Positions 1 to 7,023 of a stretch of DNA of 10,158 nucleotides are shown piece by piece. The DNA comes from an uncultured Oscillospiraceae bacterium (GTDB lineage: Bacteria; Bacillota; Clostridia; Oscillospirales; Ruminococcaceae), in assembly GCA_934446455.1 (NCBI GenBank), contig CAKSEE010000059.1:1-10158 (forward strand), given 5' to 3'. Under the pieces are notes generated by a model. The model did no database searches and had not been told where the DNA came from. It saw nothing but the letters and a program-made list of their open reading frames with translations. The stretch's first letter is position 1; each line of letters opens with the position of its first letter. Position numbers and translations under genes: made by a program.

Positions 1-2
1 TG

Positions 3-65
3 CGTCCTCTGGGCTGGCTTTCTCCCGTTGAATTTCTTTCTAACTTTCGTGTCCAAAATCATTGA
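3..65 (+). pseudogene. C-terminal tail of a possible transposase (partial, cut by window edge)
   Basis: The frame starting at base 3 is open from the window edge and ends at TGA 63-65, giving about 20 residues (RPLGWLSPVEFLSNFRVQNH). The LGWLSPVEF segment resembles the extreme C-terminus of DDE transposases of the IS3/IS30 type, where an LGxxSPxEY/F motif is common. The stop falls inside TGTCCAAAATCATTGACA (50-67), which has the look of an insertion-sequence end. The bulk of the gene lies outside the window, so whether it is intact cannot be judged. The call rests on one short motif. It could also be chance translation: frame 1 is also open, to about base 153. Confidence 0.35.
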
Positions 66-82
66 CAAACCTATATTAATAA

Positions 83-125
83 CCGCCGCAGGCGGCACAT
101 TCATTACGCATTACGAATTGATAAT
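83..125. repeat. Small inverted repeat plus ATTACG-type intergenic repeat tract
   Basis: CCGCC-GCA-GGCGG (83-95) can form a short hairpin. It is followed directly by an AT-rich tract with the tandem hexamer ATTACGCATTACG (102-114) and the nearly self-complementary AATTGATAATT (116-126). Short GC-rich hairpins joined to ATTACG tracts look like dispersed intergenic repeats of Clostridia, but that link is from memory and not demonstrable from one copy. Confidence 0.35.
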
Positions 126-149
126 TCCGCATTTTTTACGTCTTTCCCC

Positions 150-178
150 TTGACTATTTGAAAGAAATATATTATAAT
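150..178 (+). promoter_or_regulatory. Sigma-A promoter for secDF
   Basis: TTGACT (150-155) and TATAAT (173-178) are separated by 17 bases, a near-consensus housekeeping promoter. Transcription would begin around 185, giving a leader of roughly 55 bases before secDF. It is the only strong promoter seen upstream of that gene. Confidence 0.85.
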
Positions 179-241
179 AATAGAATGCAGAATAGCGCGG
201 GTATTTAACGCGCCAAAATATGAAACGGAGTGAAAGCACAA

Positions 242-2602
242 TTGAAGAGTAGAATCACAAAGCCCGTCTTTTTTGTCGTATTCTTCCTTATCGTTATTTT
301 CACGCTGCTCTCCACCCTTGGAGTAAGCACGCGCTACGGCGATACCGAAACTGCGATAATCTGGGGTATAGACGATATAAGATGGGGCATTGATATCCGC
401 GGCGGCGTAAACGTAACGTTCGGCGTTCCCGAGGATTACGCGGCGACCCACGACATAACCGAGGACGACCTCAACGCCGCGAAGTCCATCATCGAAACGC
501 GACTGCTGGACAAGAATATAAGCGACTACGAGGTTTACACCGACATCACCTCCAACACGATAATCGTGCAGTTCCCGTGGCAGAGCGATGACACCGACTT
601 CGACCCCGAGCAGGCGGTAAAGGAGATAGGCGAAACGGCGCTGCTCACCTTCCGCGAGGGACACGAGGTTGACAGCGACGGCCTGCCCACGGGCAAGAGC
701 GAGAACATCGTACTCACGGGCGCGGACGTTGAAAGCGCAAGCGCGTGGTACGACAACGACAACAAGCAGCATATAGTCCGCCTTGAGCTTAAGGAAAGCG
801 GCAAGGAGGCGTTTGCGGACGCTACGGAGCGCCTTATCGGCGACTGCATTTCCATATGGATGGACGACATCTGCATTTCCTACCCGAGCGTAAACGAGAA
901 GATAGAGGGCGGCGAGGCCGTTATTTCGGGCAGCTTCGACGCGGACAGCGCAACGGCTCTTGCCAACAAGATAAACGGCGGCGCGCTGCCGTTCAAGCTC
1001 GAGGTGGACAGCCTTTCCACCATTTCTCCGATACTCGGCATGGGTGCGCGCGACGCTATGGCGCTTGCGGGTCTTATCGCGTTCATTATCATTGCCATAT
1101 TCATGATAATTTACTACCGCCTGCCCGGCGTTGTGGCTGTTATAGCGCTTACGGGTCAGGTTGCGGGTATGTTCGCGGCTATCACGGGCTTCTTCGCGTT
1201 CAATGCGGCAAGCTCGCTCACGCTGCCCGGTATCGCGGGTATTATCCTGTCGGTAGGTATGGGCGTTGACGCGAACGTCGTTACGGCGGAGCGCATTAAA
1301 GAGGAGCTCAAGGCGGGCCGCACCATAGACGGCGCACTGAAAAACGGATTCTCGCGCGGCTTTACCGCTATCCTCGACTCCAACCTCACGGTAATCATCG
1401 TTGCGGTTATCCTCATGGCGGTGTTCGGCACATGGTTCGGCGCTTCCACGCAGGGCACCATCTACTCGTTCGGCTATACGCTGCTTGCGGGTATCGTCAT
1501 GAACTTCATCATGGCGTGCTGGTTCACAAGACTTATGACGGTTTCGCTCTCAAAGTTCAGGCCGTTCAGAAAGGCGTGGCTCTTCGGCGTTCCCAGGGCG
1601 GACGCTGCCGCTGCGAACGTTGAGCAGGGCAAGGACACCGTGCTTCCCGTTGAGGTAAAGGCGAAGACCAACATCGACTTTGTCGGCAGGACAAAGATAT
1701 TCGTGGGTATCGCGGGAGGCTGCCTTGCGCTCACGCTCATACTGAGCTTCGTCCTCGGCGTTGACGTTGATATCCGCTTCAAGGGCGGCACGATGATAAC
1801 CTACAGCTATTCTGACACGGATTCCTCGGTAATCGCTGCTGAGGACGTAAAGAAAACCGTCGAGGCGCTTGGTACTCCGCGCGCCACGGTAACCACGGGT
1901 ACAAGCCTTGCGGGCGACCTCCAGACGCTCGTAGTATCCTTTGCAGCGGACGAAAAAATGGACGACGCAATGCTTGAGAGCATAAGCGACAAGCTTGCGG
2001 AAGCCTACCCCGACAACGCAGTTACCAACGTTGACACCACAAACGTTTCCGCTTCTGCGGGTTCGCAGTTCTTCATCTCCTGCCTTATCGCGGTAGTTGC
2101 GGCGTTTGTGCTGCTCGTCGTGTACATCGCATTCCGCTTTAAGAAGATAGGCGGCTGGAGCGCGGGCGTTATCGCGATATTCTGCCTGCTGCACGACGTT
2201 ATCCTCACCTATGCGATATACGTTATCTGCGGCATGCCGCTTGATTCCAACTTCATGGCGGTAGTCCTCACGCTTCTCGGCTACTCCATCAACAACACCA
2301 TCATCATCTACGACCGCCTGCGTGAGAACCGTGCGCGCTACGGCAAGAAGATGAGCGATCCGCAGCTTGTAAACCTCTCGATAAATCAGACGCTTTCGCG
2401 CTCGATAATCACCACGGCAACAACGCTTGTTTCGATGATATGCGTAGCCGTTGTATGCGCGGTTATGGGCGTAACGTCGATCATGTCGTTTGCGCTGCCG
2501 CTTTCGTTCGGTATGGCGTTCGGCTTCTTCTCCTCGCTGTGCCTTGCAGGTCCTATCTGGATCTGGTGGAACAAGCGCAGAACCAACGCAAAGAATATGT
2601 AA
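242..2602 (+). CDS. secDF: Protein translocase subunit SecDF (fused SecD-SecF)
   Basis: This RND-type membrane protein assists SecYEG protein export using the proton gradient. I place the start at TTG 242 because the GGAG (227-230) sits at normal distance from it. GTG at 230 overlaps that ribosome site, although it would also give an intact protein, four residues longer. Numbering below is from TTG (786 residues; B. subtilis SecDF is about 740). The SecD half has TM1 at 9-27, WGIDIRGG (48-55), a large exported P1 region to about 255, and a five-helix bundle (about 268-435) with SVGMGVDANV carrying D343. The SecF half starts with a helix near 485-507, then VDIRFKGG (509-516), a second exported domain and five helices (about 609-775). 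GYSINNT (680-686) holds Asn685 where an Asp is usual; the partner Arg is R720. The gene has its own promoter and is followed by a terminator. Confidence 0.95.
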   Translation: MKSRITKPVFFVVFFLIVIFTLLSTLGVSTRYGDTETAIIWGIDDIRWGIDIRGGVNVTFGVPEDYAATHDITEDDLNAAKSIIETRLLDKNISDYEVYTDITSNTIIVQFPWQSDDTDFDPEQAVKEIGETALLTFREGHEVDSDGLPTGKSENIVLTGADVESASAWYDNDNKQHIVRLELKESGKEAFADATERLIGDCISIWMDDICISYPSVNEKIEGGEAVISGSFDADSATALANKINGGALPFKLEVDSLSTISPILGMGARDAMALAGLIAFIIIAIFMIIYYRLPGVVAVIALTGQVAGMFAAITGFFAFNAASSLTLPGIAGIILSVGMGVDANVVTAERIKEELKAGRTIDGALKNGFSRGFTAILDSNLTVIIVAVILMAVFGTWFGASTQGTIYSFGYTLLAGIVMNFIMACWFTRLMTVSLSKFRPFRKAWLFGVPRADAAAANVEQGKDTVLPVEVKAKTNIDFVGRTKIFVGIAGGCLALTLILSFVLGVDVDIRFKGGTMITYSYSDTDSSVIAAEDVKKTVEALGTPRATVTTGTSLAGDLQTLVVSFAADEKMDDAMLESISDKLAEAYPDNAVTNVDTTNVSASAGSQFFISCLIAVVAAFVLLVVYIAFRFKKIGGWSAGVIAIFCLLHDVILTYAIYVICGMPLDSNFMAVVLTLLGYSINNTIIIYDRLRENRARYGKKMSDPQLVNLSINQTLSRSIITTATTLVSMICVAVVCAVMGVTSIMSFALPLSFGMAFGFFSSLCLAGPIWIWWNKRRTNAKNM

Positions 2603-2613
2603 TCAGACACATT

Positions 2614-2642
2614 TCGGGGAGCGCAAATGCTCCCCGATTTTT
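2614..2642 (+). terminator. Intrinsic terminator after secDF
   Basis: Twelve bases past the secDF stop, TCGGGGAGC (2614-2622) pairs with GCTCCCCGA (2629-2637) around the loop GCAAAT, giving a 9-bp stem. It is followed by TTTTT (2638-2642). This is a textbook rho-independent terminator and should end most secDF transcripts. Confidence 0.9.
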
Positions 2643-2676
2643 GCAGGTGCCGCTTTAGGCACACGGAGGGAGAGCT

Positions 2677-3843
2677 ATGGAACAACAGATTATGGCAGCG
2701 CTTAAGTCCGCCGTAGAAGCGGGCGATGTTGCGGGCGCGAACGTTCTCGTGCTTAAGGACGGCAAAGAGGCGGCGTACTGCGGGTGCGGCATGCGCGACA
2801 TAGAAAACGCCCTGCCCGTTGAGCGCGACACAATATTCCGCCTTTACTCGCAGACAAAGCCCGTGACGGCTGCGGCTGTAATGCTGCTTGCGGCGCAGGG
2901 GCGCGTAGACCCGGGCGCGTGGCTGAGCGACTACCTGCCCGCTTTCTCGCAGATGTACGTGGGCGGGGACGGCGAGCGCCGCCCTGCAAAGCGGCACATC
3001 ACGGTAAGCGATTTGCTGAACATGACGTCGGGCATACCATACCCCGACAACGACTATGCGGGGCGGTGCAGCGGCACGGTGTTCCGGGAAACGGAGCAGA
3101 GCATATACGGCGCGCGCCCCGTAACCACCATGCAGTTTGCGGAGAAAATGGCGGGGGTTCCGCTGTGGTTTGAGCCGGGCGAGCGCTTCAGGTACGGCGC
3201 TTCGGCGGATATCCTCGGCGCGCTTGTCGAGGCGGTGAGCGGCGTTACGTTCCGCGAGTTCCTTATGGAGAGTTTTTTTGAGCCGCTCGGCATGGCGGAT
3301 ACGGATTTCTACGTTCCCGCAGAAAAGCAAAGCCGCCTTGCAAAGGTATACGACTACGGCGAGGGCGGCCTGTGCGAGCTTAAGACAAACCACCTGGCGC
3401 TTCCATATAAGCGCGATATTGTCCCCGCGTTTCAGTCGGGCGGCGCAGGGCTGTGCTCCACGCTTGACGACTACGCAAAGTTCGGCGCGATGCTGCTTGC
3501 GGGCGGCGTTTATGCGGGGCGGCGCATTATGCCCGAGGAGGCGGTGCGGCGCATGACGGCGGGCGGCATTTCTCCCGCGCAGAGGGCGCAGCTTGCGGAG
3601 GGCTGGGACTGGATGCGAGGGTATACCTACGGCAGCCTTATGCGCATATGCTGCGACGACGCGCAGACCACGCTCTTCGCTTCCAACGGCGAGTACGGCT
3701 GGGACGGCTGGCTCGGCACATTCTTCTCAAACGAGCCCGCCCACGGCATTACCATGGTGTACGGCGCGCAGCAGGCGGGAGTAGGGCGCGCGGGCACTCT
3801 TGCAAGAAGAATAAAGAACATTGTAATGTCGCACCTCGCGTAA
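2677..3843 (+). CDS. Serine hydrolase, class C beta-lactamase/esterase family
   Basis: This is a 388-residue protein of the Beta-lactamase (PF00144) fold, which includes class C beta-lactamases, D-aminopeptidases and EstB-like esterases. The S58-Q-T-K61 motif supplies the nucleophile and general base. DLLNMTSGI (112-120), Y173 in FRYGASADILGALVE and SGGAGLCSTLDDYAKFGAML (254-273) are family signatures. WDGWLGT (342-348) takes the place of the third motif. The second motif is Y-G-A rather than the Y-x-N of true class C enzymes, which favours an esterase or peptidase-like role over antibiotic resistance. No signal peptide is visible, so a cytosolic enzyme is likely; the substrate is unknown. 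ATG 2677 has GGAGGG (2665-2670) six bases upstream. No promoter is seen between the secDF terminator and this start, so expression may come from read-through or a promoter inside secDF. Confidence 0.88.
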   Translation: MEQQIMAALKSAVEAGDVAGANVLVLKDGKEAAYCGCGMRDIENALPVERDTIFRLYSQTKPVTAAAVMLLAAQGRVDPGAWLSDYLPAFSQMYVGGDGERRPAKRHITVSDLLNMTSGIPYPDNDYAGRCSGTVFRETEQSIYGARPVTTMQFAEKMAGVPLWFEPGERFRYGASADILGALVEAVSGVTFREFLMESFFEPLGMADTDFYVPAEKQSRLAKVYDYGEGGLCELKTNHLALPYKRDIVPAFQSGGAGLCSTLDDYAKFGAMLLAGGVYAGRRIMPEEAVRRMTAGGISPAQRAQLAEGWDWMRGYTYGSLMRICCDDAQTTLFASNGEYGWDGWLGTFFSNEPAHGITMVYGAQQAGVGRAGTLARRIKNIVMSHLA

Positions 3844-3851
3844 AACGTGCG

Positions 3852-3880
3852 TTGACAAGCTGCTGACAATGTTGTATAAT
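3852..3880 (+). promoter_or_regulatory. Consensus sigma-A promoter upstream of the sigma/membrane-protein pair
   Basis: TTGACA (3852-3857), a 17-base spacer and TATAAT (3875-3880) match the housekeeping consensus at every position. Transcription would begin near 3887, about 175 bases before the sigma-factor start. It begins only nine bases after the hydrolase stop codon, so the pair has a strong basal promoter of its own. Confidence 0.88.
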
Positions 3881-3907
3881 AATAGGATGGCGCAGGCAAA
3901 AATAAGA

Positions 3908-3941
3908 CCGCCCGCCGCATGGCCCCCGGCGTGACGGGCGG
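3908..3941 (+). other. GC-rich hairpin in the sigma-factor leader
   Basis: CCGCCCG (3908-3914) pairs with CGGGCGG (3935-3941) over a 20-base loop. An alternative inner pairing, CGCCG (3913-3917) with CGGCG (3927-3931), is mutually exclusive with part of it. No T tract follows, so it is unlikely to be a terminator for the upstream hydrolase. It could be a leader structure in the transcript from the 3852-3880 promoter. The fold is real on paper; any function is inference. Confidence 0.45.
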
Positions 3942-3997
3942 ATATCCCCCGCGCTATAGCGTTTCCTGTATTATTGCTAAAATAATCAACAAATCTT

Positions 3998-4023
3998 TGA
4001 AACTTTTTTGAAATTGCCGCAGA
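3998..4023 (+). promoter_or_regulatory. Possible ECF-type (autoregulatory) promoter
   Basis: TGAAAC (3998-4003) matches the -35 element of many Firmicutes ECF sigma factors (TGAAAC-N16-CGTA in the SigW/SigV type). A CGCA at 4019-4022, after 15 bases, is an imperfect -10. Initiation near 4030 would give a short leader to the GTG at 4062. ECF operons often carry a self-recognised promoter here, but the -10 is weak and the call is tentative. Confidence 0.3.
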
Positions 4024-4061
4024 CTACAGTTCTGAAGGCGGGTAAGCGAGGTGAGTTCCGC

Positions 4062-4607
4062 GTGGGTAATCCTGACATTGACAGTTATTTCGACGCCGTT
4101 TACGCTGAAACGCTCGATTCCGTAAAACGATATGTTGTGAGCCATGCGGCTCGCTTTCAGGACGCGGAGGACATCGTTCAGAACATCTACACCCGCTTTT
4201 ACAAGCGCATATCCGAAAAGGGATATGCGGATATCCAGAACGCAGAGGCGTTCGTGATAAACATAGCCAAGTTTGAGTGCAGGAGCTTCTTTTCGGGCTT
4301 CTTAAAGCGAAAAAACCGCGTTTCCGTGATGTCTGACTACTCCGAGGAGGAAGAGGCGGCGCTTGAAGCGGAGATGTCGCGCGACTGCAAGGGGCTTGAA
4401 GAGGCGATACACGACAAGCTCTTGGCAAAGCAGATTTTTGAGGATATCATGCGCTCGGACGAAACTGTGGGGCAGATATTCTATCTTCACTTCGTCTGCG
4501 ACATGAAGCTTGACGAGGTTGCCGTGCGGCTGGGGCTCAATCTTTCAACGGTGAAAACCAAGCTGTACCGCACCATTGAGCGGCAGAAGAAGAAGTTCGG
4601 CATATAA
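4062..4607 (+). CDS. ECF-type RNA polymerase sigma factor
   Basis: This is a 181-residue sigma-70-family regulator with only regions 2 and 4, the usual ECF size. Region 2 spans about residues 5-80: DAEDIVQNIYTRFYKR (34-49) is region 2.2 and AEAFVINIAKFECRSFF (61-77) follows the 2.3/2.4 pattern. An acidic linker with EEEEAALEAE joins it to region 4 (about 117-178). There LDEVAVRLGLNLSTVKTKLYR (150-170) forms the helix-turn-helix that reads the -35 element. I chose GTG 4062 because AGGTGA (4049-4054) lies seven bases upstream. The frame extends back to TTG 4008, but that stretch has no ribosome site and overlaps the possible ECF promoter. The membrane protein 40 bases downstream is the likely partner. 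Its regulon is unknown. Confidence 0.9.
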   Translation: MGNPDIDSYFDAVYAETLDSVKRYVVSHAARFQDAEDIVQNIYTRFYKRISEKGYADIQNAEAFVINIAKFECRSFFSGFLKRKNRVSVMSDYSEEEEAALEAEMSRDCKGLEEAIHDKLLAKQIFEDIMRSDETVGQIFYLHFVCDMKLDEVAVRLGLNLSTVKTKLYRTIERQKKKFGI

Positions 4608-4647
4608 TGCAATAAATAAAAAATACAGCGGGAGGAGGTCATGCTTT

Positions 4648-6912
4648 GTGAACAGGAACGATTTTTACAGGCAGCTCATGAGTGAGTATTCGTTCGACAG
4701 CGAAAAGATAAAGTCGAATGCGCGCAAGGGCAGGTTCGCAAGGCAGAAGGCTATCCCGCTGTATGTGGGCATAACGGCTGCGGCTGCGGTTTGTACCGTG
4801 GTCGTGGGTACTGCTGTGGCGGTATTCGTGGGAGGACGCGGCGGCGTGAGCCTCGTTACCTCCGAGGGTCGCGCGTGGCTCTCCGCAGACGAAAGGCTGT
4901 CCAGGGCGCTTGAGGACATTCAGCGCAACGAAAACAGCACCGAGCGCCGCGAGGTTCTCGTATCCTTTACGGCGGCGTATTCCCCCGCGCAGGCGAGGGA
5001 GATACTCACGGGCTATTCGGGCAGCGTGCTTGTAAAGCAGGTGTACTTTGACGACGGCACAAAGGCTGTCGGCGAGGACGCGGTGCGCGCGGCGTTCAGC
5101 GGCTCAAAGCTGATAACGGGCGCCGTGATAAACTGCGAGGGCGCTCTTATGAAAACGATAGAGGGCGATATCCGCGTGCTTACCGTCGAGGAGATAACCG
5201 ACGCGGACCTGTCCGTGATAACGCCGATAAACAGCACAGGCTCCGAGAGCGTTGATGTTCCCGCGCCCGATGATGTTACGCCGCTTCCCGACTATACCCC
5301 CGCGCCCGACGCGAATGGCGCGACGGCTGACGAGTCCGATGACGGCACTGCCGAGGACACCTTTGAAACGACCGACGGCACGGACGGCACGGAGGAATCC
5401 GCGGAAAGCACCGAGCAGGCAGGCACGGCGGACAACGAGGAGAGCTTCGACGCTCCCGAAACAAGCGAACCTGCGGTGACTGAGCCGCCCGTAACGCAGC
5501 CCCCCGCGACTGAGCCGCCCGTTCAGGAGCAGCCTGACGCGGTCGTTCCCGCGCAGCCCGACAGGCTGCCAGAGGGCGTAACGCTTCCCGAAAATCCCGA
5601 GAAGTTCGCGTATGACGCATATATCGAGGCGGATTCCGCGTTCTTCCTTACAGATAACGTGTTCTTTGTAAAGGCGGGCGACGAAATCGCGCTTTACTCC
5701 TACGAAAACGGCACGGAGAGCCTTATTGCTTCCGAAAACTGCAAGGACGCCAGGATATGCTGGATATCCGAGCAGGGCGGCAGGCTTATGGTGAGCGCCG
5801 TAGGCGACGAGGGCAGGCGCAGCAGGCTGCTTATGGCGGACGCAGAAAACGGCGAGATAACCGACCTCCACGCGGAGGATGCGGTTATGGACGGCACCCT
5901 TGCGGGAGTCGGCTATAACGAGAGCGCGGATATCCTTGTGATGAATATAAGAGAGCAGGGCGTGTACTATGTATGCACCGCGCGCCTTAACGGCGGCATG
6001 CAGCCCGAGTACATCGCAACGTGCTTTGAGTCGCAGGCGAAGGTAGTGCCCCTTGCGGCGCAGGGCGGCAGCGTATACCTTGCGGTGACTGACGGTCAGC
6101 TCACGCAGATATACAGATGCGGCATTGCGGGCGGCACGGCTCAGCTTATCAAGACCTTCGACAGCAGCCCCGTGATAAGCAAGAACCTTGCTTTCACGCA
6201 TGCGGTGTTTGCACCGTCCGAGCTTGCGGTAACGGGCTTTACGGAGATATTCGACCCCGCGACGGAGAGCTTTATAAGGACGGACCTGTTCAATGAAACG
6301 GTAAGCTTCGGCGCGGCGGCGCACAGCTTTTATGCGGGCGGCAGCTGCTACACGATAAGCGGCGGCGCGATTTCCGCGACAGAGGCGCTGAGCGAGTTTG
6401 CGAAGATAGAGTACCGCAAGAGCGGCTCCGCGCTTTATGCGGCTGCGGTTTCGGGCGGCAGGGTGAGAATCACGGAGAGCGCCTACGGCAAAACGGGCAT
6501 TACTCTCGGCGAGCGCGCGGACGTGGCTTCCGTGGAGCTCCGCACGGCGGTGGATACGGCGATAGCGCTCAACAACGCGCTTGCGCTCGGCACGTGCAGC
6601 GAAAGCGGCATTTATTCGCAGGAAACGCTGTTAAGCGCGATAAACGCCTGCTACAGCAAGAGCGCGGCGGCAAGGCTTAAGGAGCGCTGCGGCATCTCTG
6701 AATACGGCGCGCTGCGCTACAACGGCACAAGCCTTACGGCGGTGCGCGTTGTGGACACGTCGCTTGTGATAGACGGCAGCAACGGCGCTTCGGCGCAGGG
6801 CACGCTCTACATCAGGGCGGGCAGCTACTGCGGAAAGAGCGGCTGGTACGCTTATGCGGTAAGCTTTGTTAAGGAGAATGGCAGCTGGAAGCTGGACTGC
6901 ATTCTCGGATGA
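4648..6912 (+). CDS. Single-pass membrane protein with large exported region, putative anti-sigma factor
   Basis: This is a 754-residue protein of no family I can name. A basic cytosolic N-terminus (1-35, with DSEKIKSNARKGRFARQK) is followed by one membrane helix (about 36-62), a globular exported segment (about 65-195), and an acidic Pro/Thr-rich stalk (about 198-310) with TEPPVTQPPATEPPV. A long C-terminal region (about 318-754) follows. The part from 330 to 570 has repeated short beta-strand/turn units that could be a propeller. The end (about 630-754) finishes in YAVSFVKENGSWKLDCILG, like small NTF2-type domains. No HxxxCxxC zinc anti-sigma motif is present. Position directly after an ECF gene makes an anti-sigma or sensor role the best inference. 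GTG 4648 follows AGGAGGT (4633-4639) by eight bases. Confidence 0.75.
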   Translation: MNRNDFYRQLMSEYSFDSEKIKSNARKGRFARQKAIPLYVGITAAAAVCTVVVGTAVAVFVGGRGGVSLVTSEGRAWLSADERLSRALEDIQRNENSTERREVLVSFTAAYSPAQAREILTGYSGSVLVKQVYFDDGTKAVGEDAVRAAFSGSKLITGAVINCEGALMKTIEGDIRVLTVEEITDADLSVITPINSTGSESVDVPAPDDVTPLPDYTPAPDANGATADESDDGTAEDTFETTDGTDGTEESAESTEQAGTADNEESFDAPETSEPAVTEPPVTQPPATEPPVQEQPDAVVPAQPDRLPEGVTLPENPEKFAYDAYIEADSAFFLTDNVFFVKAGDEIALYSYENGTESLIASENCKDARICWISEQGGRLMVSAVGDEGRRSRLLMADAENGEITDLHAEDAVMDGTLAGVGYNESADILVMNIREQGVYYVCTARLNGGMQPEYIATCFESQAKVVPLAAQGGSVYLAVTDGQLTQIYRCGIAGGTAQLIKTFDSSPVISKNLAFTHAVFAPSELAVTGFTEIFDPATESFIRTDLFNETVSFGAAAHSFYAGGSCYTISGGAISATEALSEFAKIEYRKSGSALYAAAVSGGRVRITESAYGKTGITLGERADVASVELRTAVDTAIALNNALALGTCSESGIYSQETLLSAINACYSKSAAARLKERCGISEYGALRYNGTSLTAVRVVDTSLVIDGSNGASAQGTLYIRAGSYCGKSGWYAYAVSFVKENGSWKLDCILG
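5478..5522 (+). repeat. 15-base direct repeat encoding the Pro/Thr stalk
   Basis: GACTGAGCCGCCCGT occurs at 5478-5492 and 5508-5522, exactly 30 bases apart. It encodes a ten-residue period (TEPPVTQPPA, then TEPPV) in the extracellular stalk of the putative anti-sigma protein. Such in-frame repeats can expand or contract by slippage, changing stalk length. Confidence 0.8.
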
Positions 6913-6927
6913 TTCTTTGATATGACG

Positions 6928-6956
6928 ATCCCGCCCTTTCGGGGCGGGATTTTTTT
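6928..6956 (+). terminator. Intrinsic terminator after the sigma/membrane-protein pair
   Basis: ATCCCGCCC (6928-6936) pairs with GGGCGGGAT (6942-6950) around a five-base TTTCG loop, a 9-bp stem. The T run extends from 6950 to 6956. It begins 15 bases after the stop codon and should define the end of the operon. Confidence 0.92.
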
Positions 6957-7023
6957 GAGGGGTTCGCGGGGCTGAACGTGGGATTCGGGCGGAGTGCGCA
7001 GCCACGGTATTATCGGAGGAAAC

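Noticed and set aside
62..80. TTGACA at 62-67 with TATATTAAT as a promoter
   Set aside because: Spacing is far too short for a -35/-10 pair, and no -10 is found 17 bases downstream. The TTGACA may instead belong to an element end.
2386..3393. 335-codon minus-strand frame across the secDF end and hydrolase
   Set aside because: It runs antisense through two recognised genes and through the terminator, and its translation has no domain pattern.
3887..3934. 15-residue frame (MAQAKIRPPAAWPPA) beginning at the predicted start of transcription
   Set aside because: It would be leaderless with no ribosome site and ends inside the hairpin. Nothing supports translation, although a leader peptide cannot be excluded.
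4008..4061. Longer sigma-factor start at TTG 4008
   Set aside because: No ribosome site precedes it, the added 18 residues lie before the normal region 2 start, and GTG 4062 has a well-placed AGGTGA.
4641..4685. ATG-started 14-residue frame just before the membrane-protein start
   Set aside because: The ribosome site is only a base or two from this ATG, whereas the GTG at 4648 is correctly spaced and leads the long gene.
5104..6324. 406-codon open frame on the minus strand
   Set aside because: It lies fully inside the membrane-protein gene, its translation is rich in Arg/Ala/Tyr with no recognisable family, and there is no promoter or ribosome site. It is a shadow of GC-rich codons.
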